From NCBI RefSeq assembly GCF_014839805.1, contig NC_051130.1, positions 3,720,001 through 3,784,000 of the forward strand: a stretch of DNA of 64,000 bases, read 5' to 3'. Positions 24,014 through 50,315 of the stretch are shown here, piece by piece. The stretch comes from Manduca sexta. Taxonomy: Eukaryota; Arthropoda; Insecta; Lepidoptera; Sphingidae. Every line of letters starts with the position of its first letter. Position 1 is the first letter of the stretch. A program made the position numbers and the translations under genes. The notes beneath the pieces were generated by a model. That model made no database searches. It was not told the DNA's origin and saw nothing but the letters and a program-made list of their open reading frames with translations.

Positions 24014-27000
24014 ATATTATAGCGGTTGATTTCCGTTTAGATTGATAGTCGTGGCCGAAATTCAGCTAGAAAGGATTCATTTATTAGTGAGTGCCCACAA
24101 TAGCTTCGATTTCATTTTAACTTTTGTAGGCCTCATGTAACTTCTTCCGGGTTCGTGCCAGTACTACGTGGGGGTCACGGGTAATGCCGTTTAACGAGCT
24201 TTGATTACAGCTTCCCTATTATCGTAACGATATTACTAGACAGAAGTACAGATTCTATATGACGTAAAACGATAGTTAAATGCGTGTAATATTAAAGGAT
24301 AGGCTAAATTATCGAAATTCTTGCTCCAAATCTAAATCTTTGCTGGACCACTGATGGGTGAAATCTTAACGCTTGTTATATTTTACAATAACCTTCTATT
24401 AGTTCCCTCGAAGTGGATAGATGTCAGGCAAAAAGGCGATTGGTTTAAATCTAAATTGATTTTAACATGCGTACAAAACCTATTGCGCCAATACTACATA
24501 GGTGATACTAGAAGGATAATCAGAAGCTTGGTGTCTTCGTTGTGCACAACTATATCCATTCTATGTCGTTTTAGGAATATTTTCAGTAAACGATCTCTAT
24601 TCCTGTTTTCAATCCACCCCGAAAATTAACCAATCAGAACAAAGTATTTTTTACCAATGACGTATTTTGATTGGTTTATTTCTGGGATTGGATCGTGGAT
24701 TAAAATTTGGATCAATTTGAAAATCGGCGGTTAATGCCATTCAAAACTGTCCGTAAATCATGACCGATCTTCGTGTATAGTTTTATTTGTTTATAACAAG
24801 ACGGAATATTTTATTTATTTTGTAAAAATATATTCGCTGTGTTTGTAATATGCACCTAATAATAAAGAGTTATCATGGAATGCGGCCATTTGTAATGATA
24901 ATTCCGTAACAAGTATACGTGTATTGTCAACGTATCTAATTTTATCTGATATAAAAATTATTGTTCTATATGTCTGACGTCTTGTTAGTTAACTTTTACC
25001 AAACAGATTACCCAATTTTGTGCGGATATCGAAAAGATAAAAATATTATTTACCCTGCGTTATGCCAATGCAAATACCGTTATTGTGTTATTCTTAAAAA
25101 AGATTTGAGATTACCTACACAGGTAGATATATGATGGTACAATAGGGTAGTTGAAGACTTTTTTAAAAAAATATATCAAAAATATATTTCATCGAAAATC
25201 TATCGGAAAAAGAATTGTCAAAATCCACGCAATAATAAATAAATTGTAAAGCTTTGAAATTTGGTGGAAAGAGAAGTTGTCAAATTACAGTAATAGTGAA
25301 AAGTGACGTCACCCAGTGCAACCGGCCATGATGCTGCGGTAGTGAGAAAAAAGACAGCGCGATAACCCCATCACTCCCCCACTCTTGCTCACAAAAATAT
25401 TTCAAATATGAATAACTGCTTTATTTTTCAACCAATTTTGATGCTGATTTCACAGATTTTTTTTTTACTAATTTTCTGTTACATATAAAATAATAAACTA
25501 AATAAAACATAGGAAACTACTCTATTTGGTAGGTACCATACGCGTAAGAAATTAATGTGGTCAGTGCTCAAGCCTACATTAACGGTCGATTCCTATATTG
25601 AACCATCTTAACCTCTACCGAATTCATAGCTAAGATGAATCAGAATAAAATATAAATTCATTATTGGCCTTAAAATGTATCCATCAGATGTTATCACTCA
25701 CTCATTCACTATCAATATTAAGGACTGTGGATTTTAATAAATAAATAAAATAAAGATTATTTTGATTGGATTATTCTTACCGGTAACGCTTGGTTAGCGC
25801 TTGGCGTTAAATCCTATTGTAATCATACAATCTTTTTATTATTAAGTAATTATTTATTCGTTTAGGTATGTATTTTAACCATCACCCAATTTTTTAATCC
25901 ATTTTGGAGGCCCTGAAGCTATTATTAATTTGGACCAACAGAGAGTAATATTTGAATTGACTATAAGATCTGTTTTTAAATTAATAATGTTAATATAATT
26001 AGCTAATCCCTTGTCTTGGATAGAGAGTACGGGGGTGGGGCACAGAGTCCCACATAAAAAAATATATACACATCGGACACAGATTGTAAACACAATGTAC
26101 AGTCAGCTGTCCTTCGATAAGAATACCGGTAATTGTAAAAATACGGATCTATCCCTGTAGACGGTATAAGGCCCCCTGGCTATAATTTCGTAATATTAGG
26201 TACCTGCATTGCAAAACTTTGCGCAAAATTTTATCTCATTCGGTTAACATTTCGTGCAGTCATCGTGGCAAGGCACTTTGGACACGATGAATCATTAGTT
26301 AACTCATGGCGTATCGTCTAGAACCGAGCAATTTATAGTTTATATCCGAATACAAGGTCGGGCTATAGCAAATGAAATGTATGGTCGATAATTTTTTTTT
26401 AGAAGTTAGTACTAATGTAAATACTAAAAAGTGTGATGGCATTTGGACGTTTGTTAGAAGTAAACGCATAAACTTCTGAAACGATAAAATGAATAAATAA
26501 AGAGTAGACTCGAAATTAATAAAATTTTAGTTAATATATCCAATTTATGTATAAGTTAGAGCAACGATTGTATTCATTGGCTATTATTAAAAACACTCGT
26601 GATGTTTCTTGTCAACGTGTAAACGTAAATTTAAAATGATAAACTTAAAACATCAATGTTTGAGACACGTGTAAATTTTAAACACAAATTAATATAAAAA
26701 TCTATCATAGGTGTAACCATATTCTTAATCAAAGGGTGTCATAATGTTTCCTTTTGTTTCCTGGGATATAAAATACCTACTTGAAATTGTAAGTTGTGCC
26801 TTAAGAATACAAATTATATTCTGGTAATAAAGTACCAGCTATTTTATACTATTCAAAGTAAGTTGTTAAAGGCTTAACTACTCTTTTTGATGCCAGTAAA
26901 ACTTAAGATTCCATGTTATTTGACGATTTAAGAACCGTAAAGCTAGACAAATTAAACAATTGGACAAGCAACGGAGTCAATGAAACTATTTTTAGACTTC

Positions 27001-27624
27001 ATCCGCCTACAATACAGCGAATGCGTTGTTTAGTTTCTTACGTAAAATTTAATAACAAGGTCAAATTTAAAATGTCTGTTTCTTTATTAATCCTATATAT
27101 AAAAAACACTGAAATGCCATTTTTTTGTATATAATATGATCAGGCCCTCATAGACGGTACAGACCTTATTCCGTTTAGGAGGGCGAATTCGCCTTTTTGC
27201 AATTATAGTTCTAATTGAAGGACAACTATGACAGTCGAATAGGTAATAAAAGTTTAAAAAATCCCTTATTTATTTATACGGCTATCAAAACTGTTTTTTG
27301 AGAAGAACGCCTGTAATTTCAAAAAAACGGATTCGCTCCCTAATATAGTTATGAGCTCCTCAATTTCCCATTTTTGCTAAATCTATACCAGGCACTATCG
27401 CAACTCACAAATATGTTTTCTTTTTTATTTGCATCTGTTTGATTTTGTTTAGCTAGTTCCGTGTCTATGTACTGTGTTTATTATTTGCATATGTGTTGGT
27501 TTTATTCTTTTTTTTTTTTTAGTTGGACTGGGGGATGGTTCAGCTGGACGCGCCAGTCAGATGCCATGTTACGCAATGTTGAGAAGAAAATATTGTCATG
27601 TAAGCTATTTTTTTTAATTCTACA
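24014..27624. other. Gene-free stretch
   Basis: AT-rich non-coding DNA. Around 24,620-24,690, ACCAATCAGAACAAAGTATT and TATTTTGATTGGTT form an imperfect inverted repeat, possibly an old MITE. No coding exon supported. Confidence 0.35.
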
Positions 27625-27745
27625 TTTAAAGTGACGTTGGAAACTGAGCATTATGTTCTTGTCGTCTTTTTTGGTATAAGGTAGCAAAGTGACGTTGGAA
27701 ACTCTGGATACTATGTTCTTGTCGTCTTTATTGGTAGGTATAAGG
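27625..27745. repeat. Two-copy direct repeat, 58-bp period
   Basis: AAAGTGACGTTGGAAACT starts at 27,628 and again at 27,686. Each is followed by TATGTTCTTGTCGTCTTT and a GGTA..TAAGG word. A local tandem duplication. Confidence 0.8.
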
Positions 27746-28368
27746 ATATTGCAGCAACGGTGATATCACAGGTGTTTCTAAAATATATTGCACCTGCTCA
27801 TGCTTTTTGTCCTTGAAAGTCTAATGTCGCTCAGATATTTCTACTTTATTATGTTGTGGTCAAGTGTTTTGATATCAATCACAAATTCTAACCCCGAACA
27901 ATACGTATTCCTTTTTCAATCGAAAAAAAACTATTTTAAACCTAAAAAGTTACTCAGAAATGTCTTATTGTCTTATGCGCACTTGTTTTTTATTCCACGT
28001 GGAGTTTGTAATCTTATTGAAACTTATCGTAAAGATAGCACATATTTCCGGGGTGTTCTGAACGATAACAGTACGCACTGACGTAGTACGGCCGAAAATT
28101 ATATGTCACAACACAGTTACTTTAAAAAATACCTAGAATTTACAACTAAGTTTGAATTTGAATGTACCTACAATCTTTAAGTAATTGGTTAACAACAAAA
28201 TAATCGATAAATGGTGTTAATGGTAAAGTGCCAGGCGAATAATGCCGCGCGCATGGCGTCGGCGTAGGTTCCGGCCCCACTTGACTTGCCCCGTAGCGGT
28301 GCTGGCGAGGTCGGGACTCGCCGCAATGGCGTGTGATTGGTTAGTTAGGGAATATTTTAACTAGATAT
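27746..28368. other. Gene-free stretch with small CpG-rich patch
   Basis: A CpG-rich patch at about 28,225-28,340 (GCCGCGCGCATGGCGTCGGC) stands out and could be a promoter. It is a possible, unproven start region for the hydrolase gene downstream. No coding exon was defined. Confidence 0.25.
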
Positions 28369-28674
28369 TTTTTTATTGCTTTGAATGACGAGATGAGCTT
28401 GCCTTTCGCCTGATGGTAAGAGATACAACCGCCTATAAACAGTAAAAACACTATCCAACATCTTGAAATACAAAGTATTATTTGGTATTCCACTGCGCTC
28501 GCCACCCTGAGACATAAGCTATTAAGTCTTATTATGTCCAGTAATTACACTGGCTACAATGTCCTTCAAATCGGAACATAACAGTGACTACACACTGCTG
28601 CTTGGCGGCAGAAATAGACATTGCGGTGGTACCTACCCAGGCGGACTCTCACATATGAGACCTACCACCAGTAA
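28369..28674 (+). repeat. Dispersed repeat 'A', copy 2
   Basis: Second copy of the repeat at 17,441-17,760, with the same order of landmarks over about 300 bp, including TTGGCGGCAGAAATAGACAT. The open frame 28,559-28,759 lies inside it and is not a gene. Confidence 0.7.
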
Positions 28675-29317
28675 ATATAAAGTAATATCTTATATATCTT
28701 TATATTTCGTCATATCGCATCGATTGGTAGATAAAATGAACGTCATGAGAGTTATCTGACGACCATGACTCTTATATACGTAAAATGTTAGAATGTTCTC
28801 GAATTAATGGGAGAGATACTACGCAAAATGAAAGCTAAGTGTCTGAAAACAAAGTAAATTTGTTTCCTTTAACAACAGCTGGTGCGGGGCTATCTGAAAG
28901 ATTTTATATTCCTCTGGATACAGACCAATTTGGCCTCTTTTATCGTGAGAAGCAATACCAATTGTAGTTGTCACCCGAGGCGCCAGAGCCTCCAGGAGTC
29001 CAGCCAGACAAAATAATGTTGAGAATTAAAAAAAGGTCACCGAAAAAATTTCGTCCAGTGCAGGGCCCCCAAATACATTGGGTCGCCCCTCCCGGAAACA
29101 CCCTTACACAGAGGGATTTAATTTTTTCTTCGAACGGTCTTTTAAGTGGACGAAGCTTCGAGCAAATCAAGTATGAATATAAATCGTTGTTCATAAGGAA
29201 CCTAATATTATAATACATAATATCATTCTTTAAAAAAAAATGTAGACCAAGTCAAATGACAACAATAATTAAATGCTTTATTATTAACTTTAGTTTGATA
29301 AGATTATCACTTATATA
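28675..29317. other. Gene-free stretch, possible unassigned repeat
   Basis: About 28,950-29,125 is GC-richer and open on both strands (GTGCAGGGCCCCCAAATAC). This resembles an old mobile-element piece, but no second copy exists here to prove it. Confidence 0.3.
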
Positions 29318-30325
29318 ATGATTTCTTATGTTTACGCGAATGTTAGACATTGAAATAAAAACTAAAAACTATTTAAACGGATTTTATCGCGGTTTTTTAT
29401 ATTATTATTTTCTCCCGACGTTTCGAAGACTTTGCAGCCTTCATGGTCACGGGGGACTGAGGTGTTCATCCGTTCAAAGTTACAATATCACAAATATCAC
29501 CTACATTTTGTCTTTTACAACTTTTTGGCAATCCGTCTGAACAGATCCAGGTCACAACCATCTTCGCAGGTGTTGAGCTCGCGAATCATCCTAGGCAGGA
29601 ATCGGCAAGGATTTGTGGCTTGTCTATCGCAATAATGATTGTAGAACAGATGTTCAGAGCACGTCAGCATATGCGGGTCCTATATTTTTTGTTTGTCCTA
29701 TACCACAGTTGCAGTCTATCTTGTATACCATATACCTCTGCAAGAACCGGGTGTATACAAGATAGACTGCAACTGTGGCCTCTTATACAGGACAAACAAA
29801 AAGAAATATAGGACCCGCGTAAAAGAACATATAGCTGACGTGAAACACCGACGCTCTACGAAGTCTGCAGTCGCTGAACATTCTGAAGGAGGCTCCAATC
29901 ATTATTTGCGATTAGACAAGCCACAAATCCTTGCCAAAGAACACGGATTCCTGCCTAGGATGATTCGCGAGGCTATTGAAATTAAAAACACCCAAATTTC
30001 AATAGGGAAGATGGTTGAAGCTTGCACAAGCCTGGGATCCTGTTCTACATTTAATTAAATCGGATCCCAAAAGACCGGCTGCCAGACCTCAAGACACTGT
30101 GAGCTCATTCTGCGTAGATCGGACCGGCAACAGATACAATTTTAACAAGTTGTATATTTGAAAATGTAGGTAGATATTGTAACTTTGACTTTACGGATGA
30201 ACAACACCTCAGTCCCCCCCGTGACCATGAAGGCTGCAAAGTCTTCAAAACGTCGGGAGAAAATAATAATATAAAAAACCGCGATAAAATCCGTTTAAAT
30301 AGTTTTTAGTTTTTATTTCAATTAT
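29318..30325 (+). mobile_element. Penelope-like element remnant, inverted-repeat form
   Basis: The ends are inverted repeats: 29,330-29,510 reads TTTCTTATGTTTACGCG ... CTCCCGACGTTTCGAAGAC, and 30,160-30,320 is its complement ending TTTTTAGTTTTTATTTC. Inside, a minus-strand copy (about 29,575-29,735) and a plus-strand copy (about 29,740-30,057) of the same coding end face each other. The plus-strand copy encodes a GIY-YIG endonuclease C-terminus. The reverse transcriptase part is missing, so the element is dead. Related ends occur at 5403-5515 and 55,648-55,878. Confidence 0.8.
29738..30057 (+). pseudogene. Penelope-like ORF C-terminus (GIY-YIG endonuclease)
   Basis: The frame around GVYKIDCNCGLLY and TRVKEHIADVKHRRSTKSAV matches the GIY-YIG endonuclease that ends Penelope-like retroelement proteins. 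The GIY triplet is GVY, but the usual Y-I-G-Q-T block after it has become LYRTN. A CxC pair, the arginine/histidine-rich helix (RVKEH) and AVAEHSEGG follow. The frame continues through REAIEIKN and stops at about 30,057. No upstream reverse transcriptase is present. The endonuclease would cut target DNA during element insertion; this copy is a fragment with an altered active-site region. Confidence 0.75.
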
Positions 30326-30582
30326 CACTTATATCCCGAATGACCTTCTTTGCCAATTTTCGCATAATATAATAATCTACTAATGGTATAATGAGATAAG
30401 TTTGTAAGTTTGAAGGGGGTATTTATAAATTTACCAAACTGATTATGAAAATTATTCACTAACAGGAAGCTACGAGCCTTAGCAAGGTAGGCTATGTATA
30501 TTGATTCTGGGAAGATTCCTTCAAGCAAAATGTAACTGTGACCAATTTTTTTAAACTATTGGTTTTATAATAATAATAGTAT

Positions 30583-30930
30583 CAGCCTTGTATTATATAC
30601 TGTCCCACTGTTGGACACGGGCCTCTACTACTGAGAGAGATTAGGCCTTAGTCCACCACACTGGCCTAGTGCGGATTGGTAGACTTCACACACGCTCGAA
30701 ATTCATATAGAGAACTTATGCAGGTGCATACCTGAGAAGTTCTCTTCCTTACGGGAGGAAGAAACCTTTCCTCACGATGTTTTCTTTCACAGTTAAAGCA
30801 AGCGATAATTCACAAAGAATGCACACATATTTTTTTTAGAATAGTCAGAGGTGAGTGCCCTTAGGGATTTGAACCTGTGGACATTCGTCTCGGCAGTCCG
30901 TTCCACAAGCAACTAAGCTATCGCCGTTTT
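30583..30930 (-). repeat. tRNA-derived composite SINE
   Basis: On the minus strand the head at about 30,925 reads GGCGATAGCTTAGTTGCTTG (A-box region), then B box GGTTCAAATCC (complement of 30,865-30,875). The far end contains CCCACTGTTGGACACGGGCC, the phrase shared with LINE-like sequence at 8,6xx, so the SINE seems to have a LINE-derived tail. Confidence 0.75.
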
Positions 30931-31372
30931 TCTATTTGTTTTACTAGAAATAAATTATTATGTTTTTTTTGTTATTTGAAAAATGTGTATGTAGTGAAAA
31001 ACAAGGCTTTGGTGCCGCTGATGGCCTTGAGAGTTGGGCTCTCAGAATAGTTTTTGACGCTCACTAGATGGCGGAAGCATAGATACACGGTATTATACTG
31101 TATGATAATGATTAGGTACTGACCTAATAAATTTGAAATCCTCCCTGGTTACGTTCAGAAATGTGTAACTATTGGTCAAATTAAGTTGTTAAACTCATCT
31201 GTTGAAGAAACTATGCGTGAGTTTGATATACATTAAACATTTTAGTGAATAGCAAAAAAGATATATGTTTCGTACTTGTTTTTGTTTACTTTTTTAGTAT
31301 TTTATGTACATGTAATAATTTCATTATTTTAATTTTGTACTCGTGATTATTCATTCTCTTTTCGCCTTTCAG
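30931..31372. other. Intron or 5' flank of hydrolase gene
   Basis: AT-rich, with the acceptor TTCGCCTTTCAG ending at 31,372. No candidate first coding exon was found in this stretch. Confidence 0.5.
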
Positions 31373-33744
31373 GTCTAAAAACAGCATACAAGCGTTTCTA
31401 CGTGGACATAGGCTCTGTGGTGGGGCAGAGCGACAAGATATGGACCATCTCGTTAAACGAGGAGTCGCCGCAGACGCCTCTGGTGCTGCTGCACGGCATG
31501 GGCGCCGGCCTTGCGCTCTGGTGTCCAAATCTTGACGCGTTTGCAGCCACGAGGCCCGTGTACGCTATTGATCTACTGGGTGAGTTATATCCACTCTATA
31601 TTTTATATTGATGTGTTTTATAGCTGTTAACCTGTTTGGTGGACAGTTACTTAAATTTCAAAATATGCAAGTAGCTATTTTTGGATATCAAAGCTTTTTT
31701 TATAAGGTATACCAACAGCAGTATATAATACTATGATATTTTATAGCATTCTATTTTTTTGTGGTTGTTAATAATTTTTTTTCTGTAAATTTTATTTACA
31801 AAATAAAAACAGAATCTTTAAGAATACTGAGATCGATAGATAATTTTGAGATCAACTTAACATCATACCGCTTAATCACATATTACCTCGAATTCAAATG
31901 TACTTCTTAATAACAATATTTTTCCTTAGGCTTCGGGCGCAGTTCCCGTCCGAAGTTCGCGTCTGACGGGCAGAAAGCGGAGGCGCAGTGGGTAGAGTCC
32001 GTGGAGGAGTGGCGGCGCGAGGTCAACCTCGACCAGTTCATCCTGCTGGGGCACAGCCTCGGCGGATACATCGCGTCCGCTTACTCCATCAAATATCCTG
32101 AACGGTGAGTCATTCAGGCCATAGCTTTTATTAACTTAGACTGGAGAACTATCTATAACCTTCATATAAGCATACAATCAGGTGTAATAAATGTTATATT
32201 AAGGAGTTTTTTTAGTATTTAATTACTAGTATGAAACTGTTAGTGTATACTAATTTTTAATGTACCCACAATTTTAAACTATATTTACACATACTTTAAT
32301 TTATAATTTTGTATTTTTTTTTCAATATTTTTTCAGAGTACGCCACCTAATCCTGGCCGATCCGTGGGGCTACCCCGAGAAGCCTGCCAACGCGGACAAG
32401 CCCCAGATGCCTCTATGGGTTCGAGCAATCGGCACGGCGCTGCAGCCTTTCAACCCACTGTGGGCGGTGCGGGCGGCCGGACCCGCGGGCAAGTGGCTAG
32501 TCTCGAAGACCAGGCCGGACATATCGAGGAAGTACCTCAACTACGTCCAGGACGCCGAGATTGTTATTCCCGAGTATATATATCAGTGCAACTCGCAGAC
32601 GCCTAGGTAAGACAATGTGCTATAAATATGCATGGAGTTTTGCTATATTTAACCTCCCTATATTTCTTGATTTTTATAGCCGGCACGTTTATATAGATTT
32701 TTGGTTAACGTAATATGGAAGCTTGGAACTAAATCAATTTTCTCACAGCCATTGAAAATATTAGACATATTTTTCTACTTAAATGACTGGCATTTAATTA
32801 TAGTCACATTCGGTAACGACAATACGATGCAAATTGGATTTATAAATCATACAGAAGTCCTGCCGTAGAATAAACCTAAAACCTAGTACATTGGTTATAC
32901 TAAATAGAAGATATGTTGATTTTTCAGCGGCGAAAGCGCGTTCCACAGTCTGATGACGGGTTTCGGTTGGGCCAAGAACCCGATGGTGAAGCGCATCGAC
33001 CAGCTGGACCCAGCGCTGCCGATCACCGTGCTGTACGGCTCGCGCTCCTGGGTCGACAACAGCACCGGACAAGTGCTCAGCGAGAACAGACCTAACTCCA
33101 AGACTTATGTGCAGGTGAGAATGGGAAGAAAGTTGATGGAAGTTTGGTGATGAATCTCTACGCCATTTATGAACGGTTTATTACTGTGTTAAATGTTGGG
33201 TCTTTATTTTGATTGTATCATGAAATTGTTCTGCTCTGGCGGCCGTTGACAACTTTCAAATATCAAATGTCTCGTTCGTTGATGTGGTATTTGGACTGCA
33301 GACTGTACTCTGTACTTATTACTGGGGCCAGTGTAGTGACTTTGCTGTGTCAAATTGTAATAAATCAGAAGTAACACATAATGTGATGTAGAAGTCGAAA
33401 AAATAGTAATTTGAATTTTATATTTTGTTTCCCAAAGATTGCATTATAACTATAACATAATATGTAACTAGTCGAGACTCGACTTCTAAATAACTTTACC
33501 TTAATTGAAAACGCCATTATAAATCTACTTGCAATTTTAAGTTGACTAATTAAATAAATATTAAATTTTTCAGTCAATCAACGGCGCCGGCCACCACGTG
33601 TACTTAGACAAGCCGGATCTGTTTAATAAGTTCGTACTTGAAGCGTGCGCGCGCGCAGACGAGTATGACCCCAAGCCCGCCATCTTGGTGAACAAGAAGG
33701 CGAAGGAAACCGCACAAACATCCACATCGGTGTCGACCTCTTGA
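31373..33744 (+). CDS. puml: ABHD4/ABHD5-type alpha/beta hydrolase (pummelig), 5' incomplete
   Basis: Five exons join in phase: 31,373-31,579, 31,930-32,104, 32,337-32,606, 32,928-33,114 and 33,574-33,744 (stop TGA). They encode the last 335 residues. Family landmarks in order are [16 protein letters not shown] (oxyanion loop HGxG), [23 protein letters not shown] (nucleophile elbow), [38 protein letters not shown] (acid region) and [12 protein letters not shown] (catalytic His plus HX4D acyltransferase motif). ABHD4 and insect Pummelig have this Ser, whereas vertebrate ABHD5/CGI-58 has Asn, so this copy should be catalytic. The family acts on N-acyl phospholipids and lysophospholipids or as lipid-droplet lipolysis cofactors. 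Exon 1 enters with two bases of a split codon, so at least one upstream coding exon (roughly 40 residues) is missing, possibly in a gap. Confidence 0.88.
32042..32104 (+). other. Nucleophile elbow of the hydrolase
   Basis: CTGGGGCACAGCCTCGGCGG encodes the LGHSLGG turn that carries the catalytic serine. This residue separates ABHD4-like enzymes (Ser) from ABHD5-like cofactors (Asn) in vertebrates. The exon ends just after YPER at 32,104. Confidence 0.85.
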
Positions 33745-35560
33745 TACATAGCTCTGCTTAGTCGATTAGCCGTTCTTGGTTAATTTTTTTATAGCGATTA
33801 TGGCTTTGGATCTTGGGTACATTTTTAAACCGGTTTTGGTAACTAGACGGAAACTAATTGGATTCGTTAGAAAAAAATATCGATCATACGATGTGTTTTC
33901 AGCTTTTCGATAAACCGGTTCCAAGCTCTATTTTCGAACGAATTGTGAGTGAAGTGTGTTGGGTGTGGTTTATGGTTCGCTGCTTATTATGGGCTTACAA
34001 AGTGCTAGCGATCGATGTCGCTTAAAATTAGACTATTTAGCAATAATGAACTTTATTGCGTAAGCTGCTGTATGGTCAGTGCAAATGGATTTTTACAATG
34101 GTCTCTTCGATTTTTTCCAAGTAATTAAAACTGCCTTGCAATATTTAAGATTATCGACAGCTATCCCATAATACAGGTTCTAAGTATAAGTATGAAATGT
34201 CAGTGCAGTTAAGTTTTGCTTGGAAATAATCCTTTGTTCAAAGGCCAGAATAGTCAGAACTAAATGTATATGAAAAGTATTCAGCGTCCCATGCGCAATA
34301 CGGAAGAATTATAAAATGTAATTGTAATTTTTTATATACTAGCCTCGACGATTGCTGATTTTTTTTAAATAACAAATACGTATAACTTGAGTGCGTACGT
34401 TTAGATTTATTTAACGCGTGACTTCTTAATATTGTTCACGTTACAACTTCCATAGTTTATAATTGTTATATCTTGTTCTTTTATTACCTTGTGCACTTTG
34501 AATGCGAATTTGTTATATAAAGTCGAATTGTTACGAAATTTAATAAGTATAACTTATTCTCACGGCGGCGTAATGCTTATACGCATGGCAAACACCATAA
34601 GCAAGACAAACATCGATATTATTAATTCGTACGTGACATTGTACGTACGATGACGCAAGCCGAATTCAAAGTTCGCATGGCTTTGTTAAAACAGTCGCGA
34701 ATACAGATATTTAGAGTTACAGATAAAATACACAGGAATATATTCCTATGAATTTAGGGTAAATGATAGATTTTTATTCAAGGGAGGGATTGCATCTATT
34801 TTCTCTAGTATTCGCGCCTGCCATACTCATTACTGTAAACAGTATTTAAAGTAACAATGCCCATTATATGGGTGCTCCATAATATAACGAAGGCTCGTGA
34901 GGTGTCCAATCCATAGCATTTTAACTTAGTATTAAAAGTGCTTTTGGTTTCATCACTTAAACGTAATTTAGACATAGATATAAATGTTTAAATATACCTT
35001 CACAGTTTTTAGTAAATATATTACTGTAATGAGCAATTTTATTTTTTATTTGGGCTTTTAAATAAAAGACATAAAACTGATTTTGCATTGGATAAAATTG
35101 TGTGCACAAATCTCTAAGCATAGAGCAGCTATACATTAGGTGCCGATATTTTTGTATACAGTAGAATAAACTAGTTGGTATGCGACAATATGTTGCTTTA
35201 ACACTCATGTATAATTTTTCTATCGATTATTTTTTGACGGCATCCATTTTGAACCAGTCAATATATGAAATATTTTTTGTAAAAACTATATTTTTAATAA
35301 ATTTAAGGTGCACGATATTTGCTATCAGTCGATATTGAAGGCATGTTTAGGTTTATATCTATGTCCCTAAAATACATCAGACTATAGTTATTTTCTCACC
35401 TATATCCATCTACCTAACTTTTATATCGCTTAGTATTAACGCACGGTGGTACAATATAGTAATACGGACGTTACGGAGTGATTTCGTTGAGTATTGTTAT
35501 TTAGCCGTGGGCTTTTTGATACAGAGTGAATTATTATTGTAAATAAATATAACTTATTAT
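33745..35560 (+). other. Hydrolase 3'UTR and convergent intergenic region
   Basis: No coding sequence. Several plus-strand AATAAA signals occur, for example about 35,060 and 35,542-35,547. The last lies 26 bp before the minus-strand MCM4 signal (35,573-35,578), so the two transcripts may end tail-to-tail or overlap slightly. Confidence 0.45.
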
Positions 35561-35572
35561 TTTTATGGATTT

Positions 35573-35578
35573 TTTATT
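35573..35578 (-). terminator. Poly(A) signal of MCM4
   Basis: TTTATT on the plus strand reads AATAAA on the minus strand, 134 bp beyond the MCM4 stop codon. It is the first good signal downstream. Confidence 0.6.
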
Positions 35579-35711
35579 TTGACGGCACCATAAACAAGTT
35601 TTGCGTTTTTTTAAAATTTCATTATGTCCAACAATTTACTTATACATAACAAAATAAGGGAAAATAAAACGCGAAACTATAGTAAAAATATTTTAATTAA
35701 AACTAGTAAAC

Positions 35712-50223
<14,512 letters not shown>

Positions 50224-50300
50224 GTTTATTTCACAATTATTTTTTAGTCACAACTTATTGTTCGCATCAGATATAACGTTACGGACTCATTCAATGTTTG

Positions 50301-50314
50301 TTTTGGCGCGAAAT
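50301..50314. promoter_or_regulatory. E2F site in MCM4 promoter
   Basis: TTTTGGCGCGAAAT contains the full palindromic E2F consensus TTTGGCGCGAAA, 78 bp upstream of the MCM4 ATG. E2F control of MCM genes at G1/S is well established in animals, so this site supports both the start choice and cell-cycle regulation. Confidence 0.8.
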
Positions 50315-50315
50315 T

